This document shows, in pieces, positions 8,455 to 16,583 of a stretch of DNA of 64,000 nucleotides (the stretch's first letter is position 1; every line of letters begins with the position of its first letter). This DNA is from Lepidurus packardi (lineage: Eukaryota; Arthropoda; Branchiopoda; Notostraca; Triopsidae): assembly GCA_023053545.1 (NCBI GenBank), contig JAKZAN010000055.1:124001-188000 (forward strand), written 5' to 3'. The position numbers and the translations under genes are program-made. The notes beneath the pieces are model-generated. The model was not told where the DNA came from, searched no databases, and saw only the letters and a list, made by a program, of their open reading frames with translations.

Positions 8455-10059
8455 TTAATATCCAGGGTTTTGTTGTAAATTAGGGTTTGCTGCTAATGCG
8501 CTAGCCGGAATTGGGAATAATTTTCTGTTTGAAGCTATTGGCGTACCGCTTGCTACATTTCCTTTCCATGGCCAGTTGTATGCACCGCCTGCGAATTTTC
8601 CAAAACGAATTAGGTCAGTTCTTCTGTGTCCTTCCCAATACAATTCACGCGCTCTTTCATCTAAAATCAGATTAAGATTAAGATCGCCTGATGAAATGTT
8701 ACCAGAATTGCCATTGTAAGCACGCTGACGCAATGCATTGATATAACCCACTGCTGTTGCAGTTGATCCGCCAGCACCTCTAGCCACACATTCTGCATAG
8801 ATTAAATACGCATCGGCTAATCTGAACATTGGAAAATCGATATCAACAAAATCACCTGTTGCATCTGAACCAGCTGTTCCGTTCACGTCAACATTTCTGT
8901 ATTTCATAATTGCGTAACCTTCTGTGAAATTACCCACGTTCTGAATTTCCAATGATTGTCCTGAAGTGTAGAACTGCGCTCTAACGTCATTAGTCATACC
9001 GTTAAATTTGTTTACGAAAGCAGACGTCGTTCTAATACCACCCCAACCACCGTTGATTCCAAATTCAGCTGCTGGCATTGTTCCGCCAACCGGTGCATGT
9101 GTCAAATAAGTGGTTCCGCCGTATGTTTTTGTGTTTAAACCATCAAAAGCAACTGCAAAAATCATCTCGTTTTGAGCGCCGTTTGTACCATTGTCAGCCA
9201 AAAACAAATTTCTGTATCTGCTTGCCAATGTGTATGAACTTTGATTGATTACTTTAGAGATTTCTGTTAATGCATCTGCATATCGGTTTGTGCCAACATA
9301 CACCTCAGCGTTTAACAATAATTTCGATTTAAGCATCCAAGCTGCTGCTTTGTCTATACGATATTTTTCATTCGTATTAGGATCTTTCAAATCAGCATTA
9401 ATCGCATCCAATTCATTTTCAACAAATGTGAATAATTCTTGTCTGCTAGCGTATTGAGGCAAGTAATACGTTGTTGGCGCATCTTCAGTAACCAAAGGTG
9501 AACCACCAAACATATCAACTAAATGCCAGTACGTAAATGCTCTTAAGAAACGAGCTTCTGCTCGAAACGTTTTGATTTCAGCACGCAATTCAGCAGAAAC
9601 ACCTCTTTCATCCAATTTTGCATCTGTTGTTTGACGCAAGAATTCATTACAGTTTGTTACTTGGTAAGCAAATCTGTTGTAAAGCGCGTTGATGAATACG
9701 TCAGATGAAGTCCACACATGTCCATGAAGATCTTTAATCGTTTGGTCATTCCAAGCGATGATCGCTTCGTCCGTTGAGAGCTCCTGAAGATTCCAATATC
9801 CACGAATATATTGACTGAAACCTTCGTCAATAAATGTGATATCAGGACTTCCTGCAGGCCCGCTTTGTCCAGTAGTCGCCAATCCTGCATACAATTTTGC
9901 AAGAAACTGCTTGTAAGATGCAGGATTGCTAAAAAATTGGTCTCCCGACAACGAATTGGCATTATCTGGAGCCTGATCCAAATCGCTTAGACATGAAGTT
10001 GCTGTAAACAACATCATCATAGCAAAGATGGCAGCAAAAGTTTTTGAAATATTTTTCAT
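8455..10059 (-). CDS. susD: SusD-like (RagB/SusD) glycan-binding lipoprotein
   Basis: A 534-residue lipoprotein. Signal peptide with lipobox TATSC (C23) followed by LSDLDQAPDN, typical of RagB/SusD proteins. The N-terminal TPR-like helices (FRAEARFLRAFTYWHLVDMFGG, quoted in part) and the C-terminal ILDERARELYWEGHRRTDLIRFG region with its closing NPNLQQNPGY are hallmarks of the family. It forms the lid of the SusC channel and binds malto-oligosaccharides. It lies 9 bp downstream of susC, which indicates tight co-transcription. Starch specificity is inferred from the surrounding amylases. Confidence 0.95.
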   Translation of the reverse strand: MKNISKTFAAIFAMMMLFTATSCLSDLDQAPDNANSLSGDQFFSNPASYKQFLAKLYAGLATTGQSGPAGSPDITFIDEGFSQYIRGYWNLQELSTDEAIIAWNDQTIKDLHGHVWTSSDVFINALYNRFAYQVTNCNEFLRQTTDAKLDERGVSAELRAEIKTFRAEARFLRAFTYWHLVDMFGGSPLVTEDAPTTYYLPQYASRQELFTFVENELDAINADLKDPNTNEKYRIDKAAAWMLKSKLLLNAEVYVGTNRYADALTEISKVINQSSYTLASRYRNLFLADNGTNGAQNEMIFAVAFDGLNTKTYGGTTYLTHAPVGGTMPAAEFGINGGWGGIRTTSAFVNKFNGMTNDVRAQFYTSGQSLEIQNVGNFTEGYAIMKYRNVDVNGTAGSDATGDFVDIDFPMFRLADAYLIYAECVARGAGGSTATAVGYINALRQRAYNGNSGNISSGDLNLNLILDERARELYWEGHRRTDLIRFGKFAGGAYNWPWKGNVASGTPIASNRKLFPIPASALAANPNLQQNPGY

Positions 10060-10068
10060 CTTTAATTA

Positions 10069-12996
10069 TTAAAAATTAACACTTAAACCTACAGTATAAA
10101 TTCTAGGACGAGGATACAGGTTACTGTCTACGCCATTCGCTACTTCAGGATCGATACCTTTATAATCTGAAATCAAAATTAGATTCTGACCAGACAGCGT
10201 CAATCTCATTGAAGTTTTCTTATCGCTAAAATTTTTGAAGTTGTAGCCTAAAGTAATGTTATCCATTCTTAAGAATGAAGCGTCTTGGATGTAATAATCT
10301 GAAAAGTATTGCGCGTTTGCGAAGTTCGTTTCAGTAACATTTGACACGCCATTGTTTAAGAAACCAGCACTGTCATTTAACAATAAGTGTGCTTGGTGAC
10401 CAAAGTTCGATTGAACGTTGTTGTAATTGTAATTGCCCCAGCTGCCTCTCCATGACATTGCCATATCGAAGTTTTTGTAACTCACGTTCGTGAAGAAACC
10501 GTAGAAAACGTCAGATTGTGGTTTTTTGTAACGGTACATGTCTGACGGGTCAATTTGACCATCGCCGTTTCTGTCAATATAAAGACCTGAAATTGGAGCG
10601 CCATTCACATCATAAGCTTGCTCATAAACATAGAATGAACTTGGAGAGAAGCCTACTTGATGATTTCCGATTGAATTACCAACACCTCCAGCAATACCTG
10701 AACCCGGGGCAATTAAGCCTGGGAAGAAAGCAGGATCAACAAATAGATCTGTGATTTTCGAGTTTTGCAACGTTACGTTACCACCAAATCTAACATTCCA
10801 ATTGTTGTTATCAACAGCAACCACTTGTCCAGAGATTTCGATACCTTGATTGGTCATTTTCCCTACGTTGTAATTGTCTGCATTAGAGAAACCGAAGAAA
10901 GCTGGATTGGAAATGAATGCAATTAAATCTTTCGTTCTTTTTTCATACACATCAACTGTTCCAGTTAACCTGTTGTTGAAGAAACCAAAATCCAAACCTA
11001 CGTTTCTAGTTTCAGTTTGTTCCCATTTGAGGTTAGAATTGTATGGTTGTGGACGGAACGGTGTATAAAACTGATTTCCGAACTGGTATTGAGCGGTCTG
11101 GTTAGCACCAAGATACAATGGAATAGAAGGATATGTGTTTCCAACATCTTGCTGACCCGTAAGTCCCCATCCAAGGCGTAATTTCAAGTCTGAAAGACTT
11201 TCGACGTTTTTCAAGAAAGATTCTTCTTTAACTTTCCAAGCAAAAGCTGCCGCTGGGAAATAACTCCAACGATTCTCTTTTGTAAATCGAGAAGTTGCAT
11301 CTGCTCTGTATGAAGCTGTCAGCAAGTAACGATCCGCTATTGAAAAATTAGTTCTTCCGAAGAAAGATTGAAGGTTGTATCGGCTTTCGTTAAGATTATC
11401 AGGAACTAAAAGATCATTCGCTGAATCATAATTAAACCTTTGTGATTTATCTCTAAAATCTTGGTAAGAATAACCTCCCGTTACATCCAAACTTGAATTG
11501 ATTGACGCAAACTTTTTGTTGTAGTTCAAGTACAAATCCATTAACTTATTGAAACGCGCGCCATTATTTTCATAACGGTCTCCAGCCCCTGCAAATGCGT
11601 ATGAGGCAGCGGTGTTTCCATAGTTTCTTCCTGACATTTGGTCGTAACCGAAATTAGCAACAGCTTTCAATTCAGGTAAGAAATGCATTTTATACTCTGT
11701 TTGGATATTTCCGATGCTTCTAAATGAATTTCCGAAATTATTGAATTCGTTCAATTGTGAAACCGGATTTTTGGAAGCCAATAAATTCGACCATTGCCAG
11801 TAAGAACCATCCGCATTGTAGATTGGCTGTGTAGGATCGAATGAAACCGCACTTCCAATAGCGCCTCTGTTACTGTAATTGTTGTGGAGAGAAGATGAAT
11901 TATTGTTCAATTCAATTTTCAAATGTTTGTCGAAGAAGTTACCAACTAAACCAACGCCTACTGTCGCTCTTGTCATGTTGTCTCTTCTTAAAATACCGTT
12001 CAAATCAGCATACCCAGCAGAAACACGGTAGTTGATATTGTCAACACCGCCAGACAATGCAAGATTGTGGTCTGTTCCTATTGCTGTTCTGTAAATCTCA
12101 TCTTGCCAATCGCGGTTCTCAGCGCCCATTAACGCAGCTTGAGAAGCGAAATTTGGATTTTGAGTTGCATAATTTTGAACATAATTACGGAAATCATTTG
12201 CTGAAAGCACATCAACTTTTTTCATCAATTGACTAACTGATAAAAACGAGTTGTAATCAACTTTCATATCGCCTGATGTTCCTTTTTTAGTCACAATGAT
12301 CACAACACCATTCGATGCACGAGAACCGTAGATTGCAGTTGCTGAAGCATCTTTCAGTACGGTAACCGATTCAATATTGTTCTGGTTGATTGTTGCCAAT
12401 GGATTCTTTCCGCCGTTAATTCCGCCATCTGCGACTGGCACTCCGTCAATCACAAATAAAGGATTATTATTGGCATTCAATGAAGAACCTTGACGGATTC
12501 TAATTTGCGCGCCTTCTCCCGGAGAACCACCGCCATTGATGATTTGAAGACCAGCTACTTTACCTTGAACCATTTGGTCCACAGAAACTACTGGGCCTTT
12601 CACGAAATCTTTAGTAGTCACGGTAGTAACCGAACCAGTCGCGTCTTTTTTGCGTACCGTTCCGTAACCAACCTGCACCACAACTTCATTTAACTGATTT
12701 GCATCTTCTTGCAAACTCACCACAACAGTTGCCTGTCCCGTGTAGGTTACTGAAGCGTCTTTTAAACCAATGTAAGAGAAAACAACAACGTCTCCTTTTT
12801 TCAAATTGGTAAGCGCAAATTTTCCGTCTAAATCGGTGGAAACTCCCGTTTTGCTGCCTTTTACTACAACATTCACGCCTGGTAACGAAAGTCCAGAACT
12901 TTTTTCTTGGACTGTTCCCTTCAAAGTGCTCTGTGCGAACACGCTAAGCGGCAGAATCAGTAATAAAAATAACAACTTTTTGTAAATTGTTTTCAT
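10069..12996 (-). CDS. susC: SusC-like TonB-dependent outer-membrane transporter
   Basis: A 975-residue transporter with a signal peptide (1-22), then a carboxypeptidase-regulatory-like domain (about 23-100). The TonB plug (about 110-235) contains VSVDQMVQGKVAGLQI and IRIRQGSSLNANNNPLFVIDG, and GSRASNGVVIIVTKKG follows. A 22-strand barrel ends in the terminal-phenylalanine motif YTVGLSVNF. It imports malto-oligosaccharides delivered by SusD, powered by TonB-ExbBD. It is the first gene of the minus-strand operon and is transcribed away from the LacI-type regulator; a palindromic operator lies 109 bp upstream of its start. I could not fix its -7 box with confidence. Confidence 0.95.
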   Translation of the reverse strand: MKTIYKKLLFLLLILPLSVFAQSTLKGTVQEKSSGLSLPGVNVVVKGSKTGVSTDLDGKFALTNLKKGDVVVFSYIGLKDASVTYTGQATVVVSLQEDANQLNEVVVQVGYGTVRKKDATGSVTTVTTKDFVKGPVVSVDQMVQGKVAGLQIINGGGSPGEGAQIRIRQGSSLNANNNPLFVIDGVPVADGGINGGKNPLATINQNNIESVTVLKDASATAIYGSRASNGVVIIVTKKGTSGDMKVDYNSFLSVSQLMKKVDVLSANDFRNYVQNYATQNPNFASQAALMGAENRDWQDEIYRTAIGTDHNLALSGGVDNINYRVSAGYADLNGILRRDNMTRATVGVGLVGNFFDKHLKIELNNNSSSLHNNYSNRGAIGSAVSFDPTQPIYNADGSYWQWSNLLASKNPVSQLNEFNNFGNSFRSIGNIQTEYKMHFLPELKAVANFGYDQMSGRNYGNTAASYAFAGAGDRYENNGARFNKLMDLYLNYNKKFASINSSLDVTGGYSYQDFRDKSQRFNYDSANDLLVPDNLNESRYNLQSFFGRTNFSIADRYLLTASYRADATSRFTKENRWSYFPAAAFAWKVKEESFLKNVESLSDLKLRLGWGLTGQQDVGNTYPSIPLYLGANQTAQYQFGNQFYTPFRPQPYNSNLKWEQTETRNVGLDFGFFNNRLTGTVDVYEKRTKDLIAFISNPAFFGFSNADNYNVGKMTNQGIEISGQVVAVDNNNWNVRFGGNVTLQNSKITDLFVDPAFFPGLIAPGSGIAGGVGNSIGNHQVGFSPSSFYVYEQAYDVNGAPISGLYIDRNGDGQIDPSDMYRYKKPQSDVFYGFFTNVSYKNFDMAMSWRGSWGNYNYNNVQSNFGHQAHLLLNDSAGFLNNGVSNVTETNFANAQYFSDYYIQDASFLRMDNITLGYNFKNFSDKKTSMRLTLSGQNLILISDYKGIDPEVANGVDSNLYPRPRIYTVGLSVNF

Positions 12997-13104
12997 ACTT
13001 TTTGTTTAGGATTAAAATAAATTTTGGTTGCCTATACTTTACTTCGAATGTTAAATTTAAGCAAATTTTTGAGCTAAAATTCTTAACCCTTAATAATAGG
13101 GCTT

Positions 13105-13118
13105 CGAAAACGTTTTCG
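13105..13118. promoter_or_regulatory. Perfect palindromic operator (LacI-family type)
   Basis: CGAAAACGTTTTCG is a perfect 14-bp palindrome with a central CG, the form favoured by LacI/GalR dimers. It lies in the 213-bp gap between divergent susC and the LacI-type gene, about 65 bp upstream of the regulator's proposed -7 box. I found no second copy in the window. Confidence 0.7.
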
Positions 13119-13160
13119 TGTTGAAAACTTTTTAATTCTTGCAACTTTTTAACGTCGAAA

Positions 13161-13191
13161 TTGACAGAAGTGAAAATAAAAACTACCTTTA
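13161..13191 (+). promoter_or_regulatory. Promoter of the LacI-type regulator
   Basis: TTG at 13161-13163, a 20-nt spacer and TACCTTTA at 13184-13191 match the Bacteroidetes pattern TTG-N19-21-TAnnTTTG. Transcription would start about 10 nt before the ATG at 13210. Confidence 0.55.
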
Positions 13192-13209
13192 TTCCGCATT
13201 CACTAATAT

Positions 13210-14232
13210 ATGAAAAGAAAAGTTACCCTTAAACAGATCGCACGCGAATTAGACGTTTCAATTTCGACGGTGTCAAAATCATTGCGAAACAGCCAAGAAA
13301 TTAGCGAAGACACGCGCCAAAAAGTACAAGCATTCGCGAAATTGTACAACTACAAGCCAAACAATATCGCGCTTAGCCTCAAAAATAGAAAAACAAAAAC
13401 AATTGGCATCATCATCCCTGAAATCGTGCACCATTTTTTTGCAACTGTGATCAGCGGTATTGAGCAAGTCGCAAACGAAAACGGCTATAATGTGATTGTT
13501 TGTTTGTCGAATGAATCCTTTGACAAAGAAGTACTTAACATGGAGATGCTCGCAAATGGAAGTATCGATGGTTTTATTATGTCATTATCAAAAGAAACGC
13601 AATTTAAGGGCGATTTTCACCACATCACAGAAATCATAAACCAAGGCATGCCTGTTGTGATGTTTGACCGAGTTTCCAATGAAATTTTGTGCGATAAAGT
13701 GATAATTGATGACAAAGCAGCTGCATACGAAGCAGTCCAAAGCCTTATCAATGCTGGGAAAAAGAAAATTGCCCTTATCACCACAGTCGATTACGTAAGT
13801 GTAGGGAAATTGCGCACCGATGGGTATACAAAAGCACTTTTGGACAACGATTTGCCTTTTAATGAAGACCTCATCATCAAAATCGAAGACATCAGTAATT
13901 TTGAGTCAGAAATAGAAAAAATAATCGCAGATGGTGTTATCGACGCGGCATTTGCTGTAAACGAATTATTTGCGGTGACTATCATCAAAATAGCCAACCG
14001 ACTTGGTTTAAAAGTTCCTGATGATTTATCTGTAATTGCGTTCACAGACGGCATCATTTCGCTGTATTCGACCCCGACCATAACGACCGTAAGCCAAGAC
14101 GGAATCAAAATGGGCAGAAAAGCTGCGAAAATGTTAATCGACCGCTTGGAATCCGACGACGAAGAAGAGGAACAGTACACAACCGAAGTGATTGAGACCC
14201 ATTTAATCGAGCGGGATTCAACAAAAAGCTAA
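13210..14232 (+). CDS. LacI-family regulator of the starch locus
   Basis: A 340-residue protein with the LacI HTH at residues 4-24 (VTLKQIARELDVSISTVSK), then the hinge helix region (YNYKPNNIALSLK) and a periplasmic-binding-like effector domain (about 60-335). Motifs include TIGIIIPEIVHHFFATVISG, GMPVVMFDR and the dimer-face segment near the end. In related flavobacterial loci such regulators respond to maltose or maltodextrin and can activate as well as repress. The gene lies between the divergent sus operon and the catabolic operon, with an operator upstream, so local control of both arms is likely. The ligand is inferred, not visible. Confidence 0.92.
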   Translation: MKRKVTLKQIARELDVSISTVSKSLRNSQEISEDTRQKVQAFAKLYNYKPNNIALSLKNRKTKTIGIIIPEIVHHFFATVISGIEQVANENGYNVIVCLSNESFDKEVLNMEMLANGSIDGFIMSLSKETQFKGDFHHITEIINQGMPVVMFDRVSNEILCDKVIIDDKAAAYEAVQSLINAGKKKIALITTVDYVSVGKLRTDGYTKALLDNDLPFNEDLIIKIEDISNFESEIEKIIADGVIDAAFAVNELFAVTIIKIANRLGLKVPDDLSVIAFTDGIISLYSTPTITTVSQDGIKMGRKAAKMLIDRLESDDEEEEQYTTEVIETHLIERDSTKS

Positions 14233-14260
14233 GATTGCCGACGCAATTCCGAAAAAATTA

Positions 14261-14359
14261 TATCTTTACACCCAATTATCAAGGCTTATACTTACTTCGA
14301 AAATAATTAAGTTTTGATAAGCAAACCGCTTATCGTATTATAATCAATACATTACGATA
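14261..14359 (+). promoter_or_regulatory. Promoter and structured leader of the maltose catabolic operon
   Basis: TATCTTTA at 14261-14268 is a plausible -7 box. The leader holds two overlapping inverted repeats: GATAAGC/GCTTATC (14316-14322 with 14328-14334) and TATCGTA/TACGATA (14331-14337 with 14353-14359). The second repeat ends at the base before the ATG. They share bases 14331-14334, so only one can form at a time. Confidence 0.45.
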
Positions 14360-15895
14360 ATGGAAAAGCGTAAATTAGGCTTCTGGGAAATTTGGAACAT
14401 GAGTTTCGGTTTCCTCGGGATACAATTTGGATTTGCCCTCCAAAATGCTAATACTTCAAGAATTTTTGACACGTTAGGTGCCGATGTAGACAAAATTGGT
14501 CTTTATTGGCTGGCTGCGCCACTAACGGGCTTGATCGTTCAACCAATTGTTGGTTATTTTTCAGACCGAACCTGGACAAGGCTGGGCCGACGTCGCCCCT
14601 ATTTTCTTGCTGGCGCTGTGCTTTCTGCTATTGCACTGTTTATGATGCCGAATTCACCAACACTTTGGATTGCAATCGGCACATTGTGGATTATGGATTC
14701 GTCGATAAACATATCAATGGAACCTTTCCGCGCATTTGTTGGTGATAATCTCCCAGAAAGACAAAGAACATTAGGATTTGCGATGCAAAGTTTCTTTATT
14801 GGAATTGGCGCCGTTGTTGGTTCCGCATTGCCTTATGTATTTACAAATTGGTTCGGAATCGAAAATACTGCAGCAGAAGGCATAATCCCGCCGTCTGTTA
14901 AATGGTCTTTCTATGTGGGCGGTATCGTTTTTCTTTTGGCTGTTTTGTGGACTGTTTATAAATCCAAAGAATATAGCCCAGAAGAGCTCGAAGCTTTCGA
15001 AAATGCTAAAAAACAGGCGAACAATGATGCAGTTGAAACAATCGGGCAAGATTCAGTGACCGTTAAACGCCAGTTTAATCTCGGCGCACTTTTAATTGCG
15101 ATTGGCGTTTCTGCATCTGTCTATGTGCACCAAATCAACACCAAAGGAGCTGGAAATGAGCACAAAGAATTGTATATTTTGTCTTTCGGATTACTGATTA
15201 CTGGCGTGCTTTTCGCGCTTGTTTCGATGCTGCGTAAAAGAAATGTTCGAAACGGGTTTACAAACATTGTGACCGACCTTTTAAACATGCCGAAGGCAAT
15301 GAAGCAACTTGCATGGGTACAATTTTTTTCGTGGTTTGCGCTTTTTGCGATGTGGATATACACTACAAAAGCAGTAACAGGTCACGTTTATGGCACATCC
15401 GACACTACTTCTAAACTGTATAATGATGCAGCCGATTGGGTTTCGATCATGTTCACGGTTTATAATGGCGTTGCCGCAGCAGTTGCCTTTCTTCTTCCGG
15501 TTATAGCTAGAAAAACAAGTAACAAGGTCACCCACATGCTTGCCCTAACCGCAGGAGGAATTGGGTTAATGTCGATTTATTTTATTACAGATAAAACAGG
15601 CTTGCTCTTGGCAATGGTGGGCGTAGGCATAGCATGGGCAAGTATTTTGTCTATTCCATATGCCTTACTTTCTGGTTCACTTCCATCGGGAAAAATGGGG
15701 TATTATATGGGCGTCTTTAATTTCTTTATTGTAATTCCACAAATCGTGGCAGGCACTATTTTAGGTTTTCTGGTTAACGAATTCTTCGACAATGAACCCG
15801 TTTACGCCCTGATTATAGGCGGTTGCTCAATGATTCTAGCAGGATTGCTAACACTTACAGTTTCTACAAACAAAAAGATTAATATTAATGAATAA
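14360..15895 (+). CDS. MFS (GPH/SLC45-like) sugar transporter, probable maltose importer
   Basis: A 511-residue protein with about 12 membrane segments. It opens with FWEIWNMSFGFLGIQFGFAL, then has the inter-helix motif SDRTWTRLGRRRPYF (residues about 74-88), typical of GPH/SUT-like sugar:cation symporters. An inserted cytoplasmic linker (about residues 210-240) and a repeat of the fold follow. It begins an operon that overlaps pgmB by 8 bp and continues into GH65. It therefore probably moves maltose or short maltodextrins from the periplasm to the cytoplasmic phosphorylase. Substrate is inferred from context. Confidence 0.88.
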   Translation: MEKRKLGFWEIWNMSFGFLGIQFGFALQNANTSRIFDTLGADVDKIGLYWLAAPLTGLIVQPIVGYFSDRTWTRLGRRRPYFLAGAVLSAIALFMMPNSPTLWIAIGTLWIMDSSINISMEPFRAFVGDNLPERQRTLGFAMQSFFIGIGAVVGSALPYVFTNWFGIENTAAEGIIPPSVKWSFYVGGIVFLLAVLWTVYKSKEYSPEELEAFENAKKQANNDAVETIGQDSVTVKRQFNLGALLIAIGVSASVYVHQINTKGAGNEHKELYILSFGLLITGVLFALVSMLRKRNVRNGFTNIVTDLLNMPKAMKQLAWVQFFSWFALFAMWIYTTKAVTGHVYGTSDTTSKLYNDAADWVSIMFTVYNGVAAAVAFLLPVIARKTSNKVTHMLALTAGGIGLMSIYFITDKTGLLLAMVGVGIAWASILSIPYALLSGSLPSGKMGYYMGVFNFFIVIPQIVAGTILGFLVNEFFDNEPVYALIIGGCSMILAGLLTLTVSTNKKININE

Positions 15896-16544
15896 GAAAG
15901 CTTTTATATTTGACCTTGACGGCGTCATTGTGGACACGGCTAAATACCATTTTCTGGCATGGCAAAAAATCGCCTCAGAAATTGGAATTGAATTTACGCC
16001 AGAACACAATGAAAAATTGAAAGGCGTGAGCAGAATTCGGTCTCTCGACCTGATATTAGAATTAGGCGGTATAAATCCAGAGGAAGCCGATAAGAACCGT
16101 TGGCTTGCCCAAAAAAATGAAGATTACCTCAGCTATATCGAGAATATGGCTGCGGATGAAATTCTGCCAGGTGTACTGGATACTCTTAAATATCTTCAAG
16201 AGAACAATCAGCCTATCGCATTGGGTTCAGCAAGTAAAAATGCCCGGCCTATTTTGGAAAAAGTAGGTTTGATGCAATATTTTGACGCAATTGTTGATGG
16301 AAATGATGTGACCAATGCCAAGCCAGATCCCGAAGTTTTTATACAAGCTGCACAACTTTTGGGCAGTGCCGCCGAAAATTCAATTGTTTTTGAAGATTCG
16401 GTTGCCGGAATACAAGCCGCTAATATCGCAGGAATGGTTAGCGTAGGAATTGGCGAAAAAGAAGTGCTTCACCAATCAAAATATGTATTTCAAGATTTTA
16501 CGCATTTTGATAGTGCGTTTCTAGATATGTTAATTAAAAAATGA
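15888..16544 (+). CDS. pgmB: Beta-phosphoglucomutase (HAD superfamily)
   Basis: A 218-residue HAD phosphomutase. The catalytic loop FDLDGVIVDTAKYH carries nucleophile D9 and acid/base D11. GSASKN holds the motif-II serine, KPDPEVF the motif-III lysine region, and FEDSVAGIQAA the motif-IV acidic pair. Residues after D11 form the helical cap. It converts beta-glucose 1-phosphate into glucose 6-phosphate. The upstream MFS gene overlaps it by 8 bp and the GH65 phosphorylase follows after 39 bp. This is the standard partner of maltose phosphorylase, which makes beta-glucose 1-phosphate. Confidence 0.95.
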   Translation: MNKKAFIFDLDGVIVDTAKYHFLAWQKIASEIGIEFTPEHNEKLKGVSRIRSLDLILELGGINPEEADKNRWLAQKNEDYLSYIENMAADEILPGVLDTLKYLQENNQPIALGSASKNARPILEKVGLMQYFDAIVDGNDVTNAKPDPEVFIQAAQLLGSAAENSIVFEDSVAGIQAANIAGMVSVGIGEKEVLHQSKYVFQDFTHFDSAFLDMLIKK

Positions 16545-16583
16545 ACCAAAGATAAAATCATCTGATTTTTAAATGACCGACAA

